64,000 nt of DNA, from positions 620,001-684,000 of the forward strand of contig CBDIDO010000003.1 of assembly GCA_965277735.1 (NCBI GenBank), read 5' to 3'. The notes under the pieces are model-generated. The model was not told where the DNA came from. It was given only the letters and a program-made list of their open reading frames with translations, and did not search any database. A program made the position numbers and the translations under genes. Below are positions 24,529-33,325 of this stretch, piece after piece (within the stretch, counting starts at the first letter, position 1; every line of letters begins with the position of its first letter). Origin of the DNA: RH-AL1 sp965277735 (GTDB lineage Bacteria; Pseudomonadota; Alphaproteobacteria; Rhizobiales; Beijerinckiaceae).

Positions 24529-26151
24529 GTGCCTGACACCCCCCTCCTCGACATCCGCGATCTCTCGATCGCCTTCCCCGTCGCGCGTGACGCCAGGGCG
24601 GTCGACGGCATCTCGCTTCAGCTCGAAAAGGGTCGCACGCTGGCGATCGTCGGCGAGTCCGGCTCGGGCAAGTCGGTCACCGCGTTGTCGATCCCCGGCC
24701 TTCTGCCCGGCGGCACGCGCGTCGAGGGCAAGATCGTTTTCGCCGGCGAGGACATCACAAACGCCACCGAGCAGCGCCTGCGCGGCCTTCGCGGCCGGGC
24801 GATCACGATGGTTTTTCAAGAGCCGATGACCTCGCTCAATCCGCTGCACGCGATCGAGCGGCAGATCGGCGAGATCCTCGAGGTGCACGGCATGCGCGGG
24901 CAGGCCAAGCGCCGCGCGCGGACGCTCGAGCTGCTGACCGAGGTCGGCCTGCGCGATCCCGAGAGCCGGCTCAACGCCTATCCTCACCAGCTCTCCGGCG
25001 GCCAGCGCCAGCGCGTGATGATCGCGATGGCGCTGGCCAATCGCCCCGACCTTCTCATCGCCGACGAGCCGACGACGGCGCTCGACGTCACCGTGCAGGC
25101 GCAGATCCTCGCGCTGCTGAAGGACCTGCAGGGCAAGCACGGCATGGCGATGCTGTTCATCACGCACGACCTCGGCATCGTGCGCCGCCTCGCCGACGAT
25201 GTCGCAGTCATGCAGAAGGGCAAGATCGTCGAGCAAGGGCCGGTGTCGCGGATCTTCGCCTCGCCGCAGCACGCCTACACGAAGATGCTGCTCGCCGCCG
25301 AGCCGAAAGGCCTCGCGCCGCCGCTCGACCTCGCCGCGAAGCCGATCGTCGCGGTCGACGACGTGCGCGTGCATTTCCCGATCCGCAAGGGTGTGATGCG
25401 ACGTACCGTCGGGGCGGTGAAGGCGGTCGACGGCATCTCGCTAACGGTCCGCGAGGGCCAGACGGTCGGCGTCGTCGGCGAGTCGGGCTCGGGCAAAACG
25501 ACCCTTGGCCTGGCCATCCTGCGGCTCATCTCGTCGCGCGGGCGCATCGCCTATCTCGGCAAGCCGATCGACACGCTGGGCTTCGCCGCCATGCGCCCGC
25601 TGCGGCGCGACATGCAGATCGTCTTCCAGGACCCCTACGGGTCGCTGTCGCCGCGCATGACGATCGCCGACATCATCGGCGAGGGTCTCACCATTCATCG
25701 GCGTGACCTGCAGGCGCGGGAGCGGCGTGAGATCGTCGCAGGGGCGCTCGCCGAGACGGGCCTCGATCCGGCGACGATGGATCGCTACCCGCACGAGTTC
25801 TCCGGCGGCCAGCGCCAGCGCATCGCGATCGCCCGCGCGATGGTGCTTGAGCCGCGCTTTGTCGTGCTCGACGAGCCGACCTCAGCACTTGATATGTCGG
25901 TGCAGGCGCAGATCGTCGATCTGCTGCGCGATCTGCAGGCAAAGCGCGGGCTCGCCTACCTCTTCATCTCGCACGATCTCAAGGTCGTACGGGCGCTGGC
26001 GAGCAACATCGTCGTCATGCGCGAGGGCAAGGTCGTCGAGGCCGGACCCGCGACGGAGGTTTTCGCGGCACCGCGCGACGCCTACACCCAGGCGCTCTTC
26101 GCGGCCGCGTTCCGCACCCAGGTGGCCGGCGAGGCTGTGGTCTCGCAGTAG
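24529..26151 (+). CDS. yejF: ABC transporter ATP-binding protein YejF (two fused ATPase domains)
   Basis: A 540-residue protein with two complete ABC ATPase domains in one chain. Domain 1 has Walker A GESGSGKSVTAL, signature LSGGQRQRV and Walker B LLIADEPTTALD. Domain 2 has GESGSGKTTLGL, FSGGQRQRI and FVVLDEPTSALD. The fused arrangement is usual for YejF, which energises the YejB/YejE channel. GTG 24529 has GAGGAG eight bases upstream. No gene on the same strand follows closely, so the operon probably ends here. Confidence 0.95.
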   Translation: MPDTPLLDIRDLSIAFPVARDARAVDGISLQLEKGRTLAIVGESGSGKSVTALSIPGLLPGGTRVEGKIVFAGEDITNATEQRLRGLRGRAITMVFQEPMTSLNPLHAIERQIGEILEVHGMRGQAKRRARTLELLTEVGLRDPESRLNAYPHQLSGGQRQRVMIAMALANRPDLLIADEPTTALDVTVQAQILALLKDLQGKHGMAMLFITHDLGIVRRLADDVAVMQKGKIVEQGPVSRIFASPQHAYTKMLLAAEPKGLAPPLDLAAKPIVAVDDVRVHFPIRKGVMRRTVGAVKAVDGISLTVREGQTVGVVGESGSGKTTLGLAILRLISSRGRIAYLGKPIDTLGFAAMRPLRRDMQIVFQDPYGSLSPRMTIADIIGEGLTIHRRDLQARERREIVAGALAETGLDPATMDRYPHEFSGGQRQRIAIARAMVLEPRFVVLDEPTSALDMSVQAQIVDLLRDLQAKRGLAYLFISHDLKVVRALASNIVVMREGKVVEAGPATEVFAAPRDAYTQALFAAAFRTQVAGEAVVSQ

Positions 26152-26285
26152 AGGCTTTGGTCTCGCAAGAGCGGCATAAACGCACTTGGACTTATTCCAG
26201 TTGCGATGTGCGCCATCCCCCAATCGACGGCATGAACCGTGCGTGCATGATCCGAGTTCGAGCGGATGCTGGAGGGATAAAACGC

Positions 26286-26510
26286 ATGGTTGTAACGGAG
26301 GCAGATGTCGCGCGGCTCGTCGGGACGGTTGGGCCGCTCCTGATGCACGAATTCGTGCGAACGGGCGCTTCTGTGGGCGAGCTTCGTCGCGCTCTCTCGA
26401 TTGCCGGATCCTCGTCCGGCGCACAAAGGAAACTGTCGCCGCGGATGCGCCGGCTAGTCGACCTGCTCAGCGCAGTCGGGCCGAGCCTCGAAGCCGGGAC
26501 CGCCGCCTGA
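26286..26510 (+). CDS. Small hypothetical protein, 74 residues
   Basis: The frame starts at ATG 26286 with GGAGGG nine bases upstream. The protein (MVVTEADVARLVGTVGPLLMHEF, then a helical region and a C-terminal LVDLLSAVGPSLEAG) has no signal peptide, cysteine or membrane span. Upstream ATGs in frame (26232, 26247) would lengthen it by 13-18 residues but lack a ribosome site. It lies between yejF and the convergent efflux lipoprotein gene, ending just before that gene's 3' end. The family is unrecognised. Confidence 0.55.
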   Translation: MVVTEADVARLVGTVGPLLMHEFVRTGASVGELRRALSIAGSSSGAQRKLSPRMRRLVDLLSAVGPSLEAGTAA

Positions 26511-28157
26511 TCAGTGCGCGTCGGGGATGAGCGTGGGCGCAGCGACGGCCGGCATTCCCGGCAGCGCGGCGAGCGACGGCACCGGCGCGGCTGACGCAGT
26601 GAGCACCGGCGGCGCGATGGCGCGCGCGTCGGGATAGGTTTCCTCCCAACCACCACCCAGCGCCTTGAACAGCGCAATCAGGTCGATCGAGACGTTGGTC
26701 TGGCTCTGCGCCAGCTGTTGCTCGGCGGAGAGCACGGTCTGCGCGTCGGTGAGCAGCGTCGTGATGTCAGCCACGCCTTGCTCGTAGCGCGAGCGCGCCA
26801 GCACCAGCGCCTGCTTGGCATGCTCGGTTTGCGCCTTCAGGTGCTCGCGGCGCACCTGCTCGGTCTTGTAGGCGGTCAGCGTGTTGACGATGTCGTGCCA
26901 GGCCGAGAGCACGGCCTTGTGGTAGGCGACGGCCGCCTCCTGCTGCGCCTTCTCCTGCATCACGAGGTTGGCCTTCAGCTTGCCGCCCTCGAAGATCGGC
27001 AGCGTCACCGAGGGGCCGACATTCATGTATTGCAGCGACGAGCCCTTGAAGATGTTGCGTGGCTCGAGCGCCTGCAGCGTCGGGCTGCCGTTGAGCGTGA
27101 CGGTCGGATAGAACTCGGCGATCGCGACACCGATATTGGCGGTGGCGGCGTGGAGCTGCGCTTCCGCCATGCGGATGTCGGGGCGGCGTCGCGCCAGCTC
27201 GGACGGCAGGCCGACCGGGATGCGCGGCGGGCTCGGCGGGATGGCGCGGACGCCGACGAGCTCGCCGGAAAGGCCGAGCGGCGGCTCGTCCAGCAGCAGG
27301 CTGATCGCGTTGATGCCTTGCACGACCTGCGTCTGCAGCGTCGGAACCTGTGCCTTGACCGACTCGACCTGCGCCGCAGCGCTCTCGGTGTCGAGCCCCG
27401 TGACGAGGCCCTTCTCCATCCGCGTGCGCGTGACCGCGAGGATCTCCTCCTCGACCTTGATATTGTCTTGCGCGATCTTGATCTGCGCCTGCGTGCCGCG
27501 CAGGTTGACGTAGTCGCGCGCGAGCTCGGCAAGGCTCGAGACCAGCGTGTCGCGGCGCATCTCGGCGTTTGCCACGAGCTGCGCGTCCGCCGCTTCGACT
27601 TGGCGGGCGACATGGCCCCACAGGTCGATCTCCCACGAGGCGTCGAACCCGACGGTGTAGTTGTTGAAGCCGCTTGTGATGTGGTTCCCGCCTTGGGAAA
27701 TCCCGCTCAGGGCGCCCTGGTACTGCTGGGGGACCTGTGTCGAGCCGAGGCCGTTCAGAGGTATCAGCGAGATCAGGCCGTTCTTGCTGAAGGCCTCGTG
27801 ATAGTCGGAGGCGTTGCCGCCCAGCGTCGGCAGTTCGGCCGCCGCTGTCGAAGCGCGTTGCGCGCGGCTTTCGGCGAGCCGCAGCGTCGCGGTCTTGACG
27901 TCGAGGTTCTGGTCGGCGACGCGCGCCTCGAGCCGTGACAATTCCGCGTCGTGGAACGTGTGCCACCATTGCACGTCGGTCGGGGCGCCGGTGGCGCCGG
28001 AGAGGATCTTTACCGGCGACGCGGTCGACTTGCCCGTGTCGAGGAAATTGCCGCTTGCCGCCGTGACCGGCACGGGCGGCGCGAAGTTCGGCCCGACGCA
28101 GCCAGCGAGCAAGGCCAGCGCGCATGTCGCCAGCGTCACGCGTCTCACTCGTGTCAT
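26511..28157 (-). CDS. Outer-membrane efflux lipoprotein, NodT/OprM family
   Basis: A 548-residue outer-membrane factor. The N-terminus is a lipoprotein signal with lipobox LAGC (CALALLAGCVGP). Two outer-membrane efflux repeats follow, with long heptad-rich helices such as SRLEARVADQNLDVKTATLRL (in part) and EQVRREHLKAQTEHAKQAL. It provides the TolC-like duct for the upstream MFS pump and HlyD adaptor. The start is ATG 28157, one base after the MFS stop, so it is the last gene of a three-gene efflux operon. A Pro/Ala-rich C-terminal tail ends the protein. Confidence 0.92.
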   Translation of the reverse strand: MTRVRRVTLATCALALLAGCVGPNFAPPVPVTAASGNFLDTGKSTASPVKILSGATGAPTDVQWWHTFHDAELSRLEARVADQNLDVKTATLRLAESRAQRASTAAAELPTLGGNASDYHEAFSKNGLISLIPLNGLGSTQVPQQYQGALSGISQGGNHITSGFNNYTVGFDASWEIDLWGHVARQVEAADAQLVANAEMRRDTLVSSLAELARDYVNLRGTQAQIKIAQDNIKVEEEILAVTRTRMEKGLVTGLDTESAAAQVESVKAQVPTLQTQVVQGINAISLLLDEPPLGLSGELVGVRAIPPSPPRIPVGLPSELARRRPDIRMAEAQLHAATANIGVAIAEFYPTVTLNGSPTLQALEPRNIFKGSSLQYMNVGPSVTLPIFEGGKLKANLVMQEKAQQEAAVAYHKAVLSAWHDIVNTLTAYKTEQVRREHLKAQTEHAKQALVLARSRYEQGVADITTLLTDAQTVLSAEQQLAQSQTNVSIDLIALFKALGGGWEETYPDARAIAPPVLTASAAPVPSLAALPGMPAVAAPTLIPDAH

Positions 28158-28158
28158 G

Positions 28159-29808
28159 TTAGTGACCGCCACCACCGCCACCAGATGCCGTTTTTTTCGA
28201 GATCAGAAAACAGAACGGCACGACCAAAAAAGCAATCACGGAGGCGTACATGAAGACGTTGGCGTACGCTAAAGTCGCCGCCTGTTTCATATATGTCTGA
28301 TAGAGCTGGCTCGTCGCGACGGTTTCCACCGTCGAAGGCGCACGGCCGAGCGCCGTGATCGTCGCTTCTGCCTTCTGAAGGTACTCATTGTAGCCCGCAT
28401 GCAGTGGCGTCATGAACTGCTGCAGGTTGGCCTGGTCGATCTGTGTGCGCTCGGTGACCATCGCACTCGAAAGCGAGATGCCGATCGAGCCGAAGACGTT
28501 ACGGAACATCGAGAAGATCGCGGCGCCGTCACTACGATAACGCAACGGCAGCGTCAGATAGGCGATCTGCGAGATCGGCACGAACAGGAAGCCCAGCGCC
28601 GCCGTCTGCGCGCTGCGCATGAACACCAGCGTCTTGAAGTCGATATTGGGAACGAGGCCGCCGGAGTAGAACAGCGCGCAGCCCATCAGGAAGAAACCGA
28701 ACATCACGATGTAGCGCGTCTGGATGCGGGTCATCAGTTGGCCGACGATCGGGATCAGCACGATGACGACGATGCCGCCAGGTGACAGGATCAGTCCAGA
28801 GATCGTGGCCGTATAGCCGAGCTCGGTTTGTGCGTATTGCGGGATGAGGACGGAGCTCGCATAGAGGATCGCGCCCATCGCGCCGATGAAGACGCAGCCG
28901 AGTGCAAAGTTCTTGTCCTTGAAGATGTCGAGGTTGACGATCGGCTTCTTGGCTGTGAGCAGCCAGACGATCGCGCCGCCAATGCCGAGGAAGGCGAGGA
29001 GCGCGAGCACGCGGATCACCGGCGAGCCGAACCAGTCCCAGTCCTCGCCCTTGTCGATCATCACCTGCAGGCAGCCGAGCCCGACCGAGATCAGCGACAG
29101 GCCGATGTAGTCGATGCCGCGGGTCTTGCGCTTCTGCTTCGCCTTCTCCCACGGCGGATCCTCGACGAGGATGAAGTTGACGACCACCGCGAAGATGCCG
29201 ACGGGTACGTTGACGAAGAAGATCCAGCGCCAGGAATAGGTGTCGGTGATCCAGCCGCCGAGCGTCGGGCCGAGCACCGGCGCGACGATCGTCGCGATCG
29301 CGGTGAGGCCGAAGGCGGCGCCGCGCTTCTCGGGCGGGAACGTGTCGAGGATGATCGCCTGCTGGTTCGGCTGCAGGCCGCCGCCGAAGAAACCCTGGAA
29401 AGCGCGGAAGATGATGAGCTGCGGCAGCGTCGTCGCGACCCCGCACAGGAACGAGAACACCGTGAACATGCCGAGGCAGATCAGGAAATAACGTTTGCGC
29501 CCGATCGTGTCCGACATCCAGCCGGAGACGGTGAGCACGATGCCGTTGGCGGTGAGATAGGCCGTCAGCGCGTAGGTCGCCTCGTCGTTCGAGGCGGCGA
29601 GCGAGCCGGCGATATGCGGCAGCGCGACGTTGACGATCGTCGTGTCGAGAATCTCCATAAACGCCGCAAGCGTTACGGAGACCGCGATCAGCCAGGGATT
29701 GAACGACGGCTTCCAGTTGGAATGCTCGGCGTCCTCGTTGCCGGCAGGCTTGCCGCCCTTCTTTTGCGGCTTGCCGTTCGACGAGGCCTTGCCGCGAGCG
29801 TCGCTCAT
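28159..29808 (-). CDS. MFS multidrug efflux pump, DHA2/EmrB family
   Basis: A 549-residue protein with about 14 membrane helices, as in the DHA2 family. Conserved motifs include LDTTIVNVALPHIAGSL at the end of helix 1 and the loop motif GWMSDTIGRKRYF. It begins with a hydrophilic 35-residue tail rich in Lys and Gly and ends in a run of glycines and a histidine (SGGGGGGH), which is unusual. It exports drugs or other hydrophobic compounds using the proton gradient. ATG 29808 overlaps the HlyD gene stop by four bases (ATGA). Confidence 0.94.
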   Translation of the reverse strand: MSDARGKASSNGKPQKKGGKPAGNEDAEHSNWKPSFNPWLIAVSVTLAAFMEILDTTIVNVALPHIAGSLAASNDEATYALTAYLTANGIVLTVSGWMSDTIGRKRYFLICLGMFTVFSFLCGVATTLPQLIIFRAFQGFFGGGLQPNQQAIILDTFPPEKRGAAFGLTAIATIVAPVLGPTLGGWITDTYSWRWIFFVNVPVGIFAVVVNFILVEDPPWEKAKQKRKTRGIDYIGLSLISVGLGCLQVMIDKGEDWDWFGSPVIRVLALLAFLGIGGAIVWLLTAKKPIVNLDIFKDKNFALGCVFIGAMGAILYASSVLIPQYAQTELGYTATISGLILSPGGIVVIVLIPIVGQLMTRIQTRYIVMFGFFLMGCALFYSGGLVPNIDFKTLVFMRSAQTAALGFLFVPISQIAYLTLPLRYRSDGAAIFSMFRNVFGSIGISLSSAMVTERTQIDQANLQQFMTPLHAGYNEYLQKAEATITALGRAPSTVETVATSQLYQTYMKQAATLAYANVFMYASVIAFLVVPFCFLISKKTASGGGGGGH

Positions 29809-31031
29809 CTCACCGTGACCGTCGGCTCGACGGAGAGACCGAGCGGCAGCGGCAGCGTTGGATCGAGGCCGGAATCGATGACGATCTTCACCGGCACGCG
29901 CTGCACGATCTTCACGAAGTTGCCGGTCGCGTTCTCGGCCGGGAAGGCGGAGAACTTCGAGCCGGAGCCGAGCTGGATCGAGTCGACGTGGCCTTGCAGG
30001 TCGAGGCTCGGATAGGCGTCGACCGTGATCTTCACCGCCTGGCCCGGCCGCATCAGGTTGAGCTGCGTCTCCTTGAAGTTCGCGGTGACCCAAACCTCAG
30101 GCGAGACGATGTTGAAGATCTGCTGTCCGACCTGGACGTAATTGCCCATCTCGACGTTGCGCCGCGTGATCCAGCCGTCCTGCGGCGCGCGCACGACCGT
30201 GTAGGCGAGGTTGAGGTTTGCCTGGGCGAGGTTGGCGCGGGCCGTCTCGACCGTGCCCGACAGGTTGCGCTGCTGCGCCTCGCTCTGGCCGATGCTCTGC
30301 TTGACGGGCTGCGCCTGGACGACGCGCGCCTGGTCGAGCAGCACCTGCGCCTGCGCCTGCTGCAGATTCGATGTCGCCGCGTCGACCTCCTGCTGCGTCG
30401 TCGCCTGGCGCGGCAGGCTCTTCTGGCGCTCGAAATCGGCCTTGCGCTGGACGAGCGTCGCATTGGCCGCATCGAGATTGGCCTGTGCGACCTGGAGCGC
30501 CGCGGGGAAGTTCTTCATCGCAATCTCGACGCCGAGCTTCTGGCCCTCGAGCTGTGCCACGGCGGTGTCGAGCTGGCCCTGCGACGTGTCGCGCGAGTTC
30601 ACGAATTGGCGAGGATCGATGTGGATGAGCGCCTGGCCCTTGCGCACGAACTGGTTGTCGGTGACGTCGAGGGAGACGACGCGACCGGCGACGCGCGGTG
30701 CGATCTGGACCGCGCGGCCGTCGGTGTAGGCGTCGTCGGTATCCTCGGTGTTGAGGCCCGAGAGCCACCAGTAGATGCCGCCGAGCGCGAGGAGAATGAC
30801 GACGATGATCGCGACGAAGAAGACCTTCGGCCGGCGCTTCTTGCGGGTTTCCTGGTCGGCGCGGTCCTGCTCGTCGGCGGCGTCCTCGCCGTCGTGCGAT
30901 TCCTCGTCCTCGGGCTCATCGTGGCGGGGCTGCTCCTCCTGCGGAGTCTCGCGTCGCTCGGGCGCGTCGCCCGGAGGGGCATCGTGCCGTTCGGCGAGGC
31001 GTGTCTCGAAGTCTGACTCGCTGCGCGTCAT
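29805..31031 (-). CDS. HlyD/EmrA family periplasmic adaptor
   Basis: A 408-residue membrane-fusion protein. Residues 1-67 are an unusually long and highly charged cytoplasmic tail (DEPEDEESHDGEDAADEQD region). A single membrane helix at about 69-90 follows (VFFVAIIVVILLALGGIYWW), then TDDAYTDGRAVQIAPRVAGRV, the lipoyl/barrel half. A long coiled-coil hairpin spans about residues 140-260, and the C-terminal barrel ends the protein. It links the MFS pump to the outer-membrane factor. It is the first gene of the operon, divergent from the tetR gene, with an operator between them. Confidence 0.93.
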   Translation of the reverse strand: MTRSESDFETRLAERHDAPPGDAPERRETPQEEQPRHDEPEDEESHDGEDAADEQDRADQETRKKRRPKVFFVAIIVVILLALGGIYWWLSGLNTEDTDDAYTDGRAVQIAPRVAGRVVSLDVTDNQFVRKGQALIHIDPRQFVNSRDTSQGQLDTAVAQLEGQKLGVEIAMKNFPAALQVAQANLDAANATLVQRKADFERQKSLPRQATTQQEVDAATSNLQQAQAQVLLDQARVVQAQPVKQSIGQSEAQQRNLSGTVETARANLAQANLNLAYTVVRAPQDGWITRRNVEMGNYVQVGQQIFNIVSPEVWVTANFKETQLNLMRPGQAVKITVDAYPSLDLQGHVDSIQLGSGSKFSAFPAENATGNFVKIVQRVPVKIVIDSGLDPTLPLPLGLSVEPTVTVR

Positions 31032-31107
31032 GAATCATCCGGCCTTCGTCGAAGAGCCCGGGTTTGGTGGTTGCGACACAGCCCGACAAATGATTGTCTG
31101 CGTATCT

Positions 31108-31124
31108 AACCGAACCCGTCGGTT
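31108..31124. promoter_or_regulatory. TetR-type operator between efflux operon and tetR
   Basis: AACCGAacccgTCGGTT is a perfect six-base inverted repeat with a five-base centre, in the 113-base region between the divergent HlyD and TetR genes. Its location and size suit a TetR-family repressor controlling both promoters. Confidence 0.7.
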
Positions 31125-31144
31125 CGCTTATTAAAGGGTTCTTC

Positions 31145-31819
31145 ATGGTCGCGTCAACCGCACGGCCGCCCCTCTGTGGCGGCGATCAGCCCGTCCCGCG
31201 CGGCGAACGCCGCCGGCTCGAGATCGCCGCCGTGGCCGAGCAGGTGTTCTTCGAGAACGGGTTCACCGACGCGACCATGCAGTCGATCGCCGTGCGCGCC
31301 GGCGCCTCGAAGGAGACGCTGTATCGCCATTTCGGCAGCAAGGAAGAGCTGTTCGCCGAGATCGTCGACACGCGCGCCCGCAGCTTCCTCGACAGCCTCG
31401 ACGAGAATTTTTCGGGGCCGGGCTCGGTGGCCCAGATCCTGTCCGGTGTCGGCAAGCGGGCGATCGAGATGCTGTTCGACCCTCTGGCGATCAAGCTCTG
31501 TCGCACCGTCATCTCCGAGAGCCCGCGCAACCCGGCGCTCGGCCGCATCTTCCTCGAGGAAGGGCCTTATCGCGTTCGCCGCGGCCTGACGGATTTTCTC
31601 ACCTGCGCGACGGCGCGAGGCGATCTCGATTGTCCCGATCCGGCCTTGGCGGCGGTTCTGTTCATCGGCCTCGTCATGGCCTCGCTCCACCTCGACCGGC
31701 TCGTGCTCATTCCGCCGCCGCGGATGACGGACGAGGAAGCGCGCATCCATGTCGACGAGTCGGTCGCGGTCTTCCTGGCGCGCTACGCGCCGCGTCGCGA
31801 GGCATCCAGCGCGAGCTGA
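31145..31819 (+). CDS. TetR-family transcriptional regulator
   Basis: A 224-residue regulator starting at ATG 31145. The N-terminal helix-turn-helix is clear: RLEIAAVAEQVFFENGFTD, then MQSIAVRAGASKETLYRHFGSKEELF. The C-terminal ligand domain resembles the AcrR/TetR_C group. It is divergent from the efflux operon with the palindrome 31108-31124 between them, so it most likely represses the pump and itself until a drug or metabolite binds. Its 3' end overlaps the convergent FAD protein gene by 37 bases. Confidence 0.93.
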   Translation: MVASTARPPLCGGDQPVPRGERRRLEIAAVAEQVFFENGFTDATMQSIAVRAGASKETLYRHFGSKEELFAEIVDTRARSFLDSLDENFSGPGSVAQILSGVGKRAIEMLFDPLAIKLCRTVISESPRNPALGRIFLEEGPYRVRRGLTDFLTCATARGDLDCPDPALAAVLFIGLVMASLHLDRLVLIPPPRMTDEEARIHVDESVAVFLARYAPRREASSAS

Positions 31820-33195
31820 TCGGCGAGCCGTCGCGCGACCGCCCAGGTCTGGTGGCGGATGTCGGGGACGGCGACGATCTCCCAGAAGGCGCCCCTTGTG
31901 ATCGGCCCGAGCGCCAGTAGCCAGGGCTGCGCCGACCCGTCGCGATCGATCGTCCGCGACAGCTCGTCGACGTCGACGCCGATGCGCAGACGGTCCGGCC
32001 GAATCAGCCCACGCGCCACCAGGCCGCGCAGCAGCAGCTCGTCGGTAGCGAGCAGGTCGCCCTGAGGGCCGGTGCAATTGATGATGCGGCGCACGGCGAG
32101 CGCCCGCGTCGCCGTGTCGCCTCGCGGGCGCCAGGTCACCCGAGTGCCCGTGCTGGCCGCCTCGACCGAGACGAGCTTGCCGGCGGCGATCTCGAGCCGG
32201 CCGTCGGCCTGCATCTTCGCGATCTTTTCCGCCACCTGCGGCGCGATGCGGTGGCGGTGCACGTCCCACCAGGGGCGCAGGTGGCGCAGGAAGCGCCGGC
32301 GCTGCGCGAGATCGGCGTCGCGCCACATCGCCTGCGTGAACGGCCGCAGCTCGTCCACGGCGGCGTGCCAGCCGACGGCGTCGGCGCGCGCCCGGACGGA
32401 CCGCACGAGATGCGCGCAGGTCGACGCCGGCGCGGCCTTGAGCTTCGAGGGCGCCATCTGCGCGCCGGCATGGGCGCGTGGTGCCAGGCCGCGGCGCGAC
32501 AGCGCGACGATCTTGCCGCCGAACCCTTCCGCCTCGAGCATGAGGGCGACGTCGATCATCGTCAGGCCGGTGCCGATCGTGAGCACGACGTCGTCGTCGG
32601 TGAGCCCGGCGGCGATCGGCTGCGTCCACGGGCATTGCGCATAGGCGTCGCTCGGCAGCGCCACGTCGTCGAGGCCGGCCGGCGAGTAGGGCATCAGGTT
32701 GCCGACGGCGAGCACGACGGCATCGGCGTCGAGCGTGCGGCCGTCGGCGAGATGGACGCGCGCGGCCTCGCCGTCGCGGGTGACATCGCGCGCCTCGCCC
32801 TCGACGATCGTGAGCCGGCCGCCGGACGCGGCCGCAGCCTCCGCGAGCAGCCCGGCGAGGTAGTCGCCATAGACGAGCCGCGGCGCGAAGCCGCTGGCGA
32901 GCTCCGGATGGCGCTCCGACAGCCAGCGGACGAAATGATCGGGATCGTCCGGGAACGCGCTCATGTTGCCGGCGCGGACGTTGAGGACGTGGTCGCGGTG
33001 GGCCGCCGAATAGGCAATGCCGCGGCCGGGATGTGCCCGCCGCTCGACGATCGTCGCCGTCGCGGCGCCGTAGCGCAGCAGGTTGATCGCCTGCAGCGCG
33101 CCCGCGAAGCCGCCGCCGACGATGACGACATGCGGGGCGGCGCCGACCCGGGTCGATGCGTTCATCTCTGGCGCGGCTCGCAACGTCGCATTCAT
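31783..33195 (-). CDS. FAD/NAD(P)-binding protein (HpnW/Lys-N-oxygenase-like fold)
   Basis: A 470-residue flavoprotein with the FAD motif VVIVGGGFAGALQA near residue 23, and an NAD(P)-type second glycine motif (VVLTIGTGLTMID) near residue 205. CTGPQGD and DRLRIGVDVD near the end are typical of the FAD-NAD(P)-binding PF13454 group. Many of these proteins are annotated as uncharacterised oxidoreductases. The start is either ATG 33195 or ATG 33165, because the N-terminus has two near-identical MNA(T/S) starts. The 3' end overlaps the tetR gene. The substrate is unknown. Confidence 0.82.
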   Translation of the reverse strand: MNATLRAAPEMNASTRVGAAPHVVIVGGGFAGALQAINLLRYGAATATIVERRAHPGRGIAYSAAHRDHVLNVRAGNMSAFPDDPDHFVRWLSERHPELASGFAPRLVYGDYLAGLLAEAAAASGGRLTIVEGEARDVTRDGEAARVHLADGRTLDADAVVLAVGNLMPYSPAGLDDVALPSDAYAQCPWTQPIAAGLTDDDVVLTIGTGLTMIDVALMLEAEGFGGKIVALSRRGLAPRAHAGAQMAPSKLKAAPASTCAHLVRSVRARADAVGWHAAVDELRPFTQAMWRDADLAQRRRFLRHLRPWWDVHRHRIAPQVAEKIAKMQADGRLEIAAGKLVSVEAASTGTRVTWRPRGDTATRALAVRRIINCTGPQGDLLATDELLLRGLVARGLIRPDRLRIGVDVDELSRTIDRDGSAQPWLLALGPITRGAFWEIVAVPDIRHQTWAVARRLADQLALDASRRGA

Positions 33196-33325
33196 CTCTC
33201 GCCGGTTCCCTGCATTGCATGCGCCATGCCGGGCCGCTAAGGCGATTCCAGGGCAAGTCCGGCCCCGGTTGAACGGCCCAGCTCGATGAGCTAGGCGGAG
33301 TGACTTGAAAGCCTCGGAGATCCCT

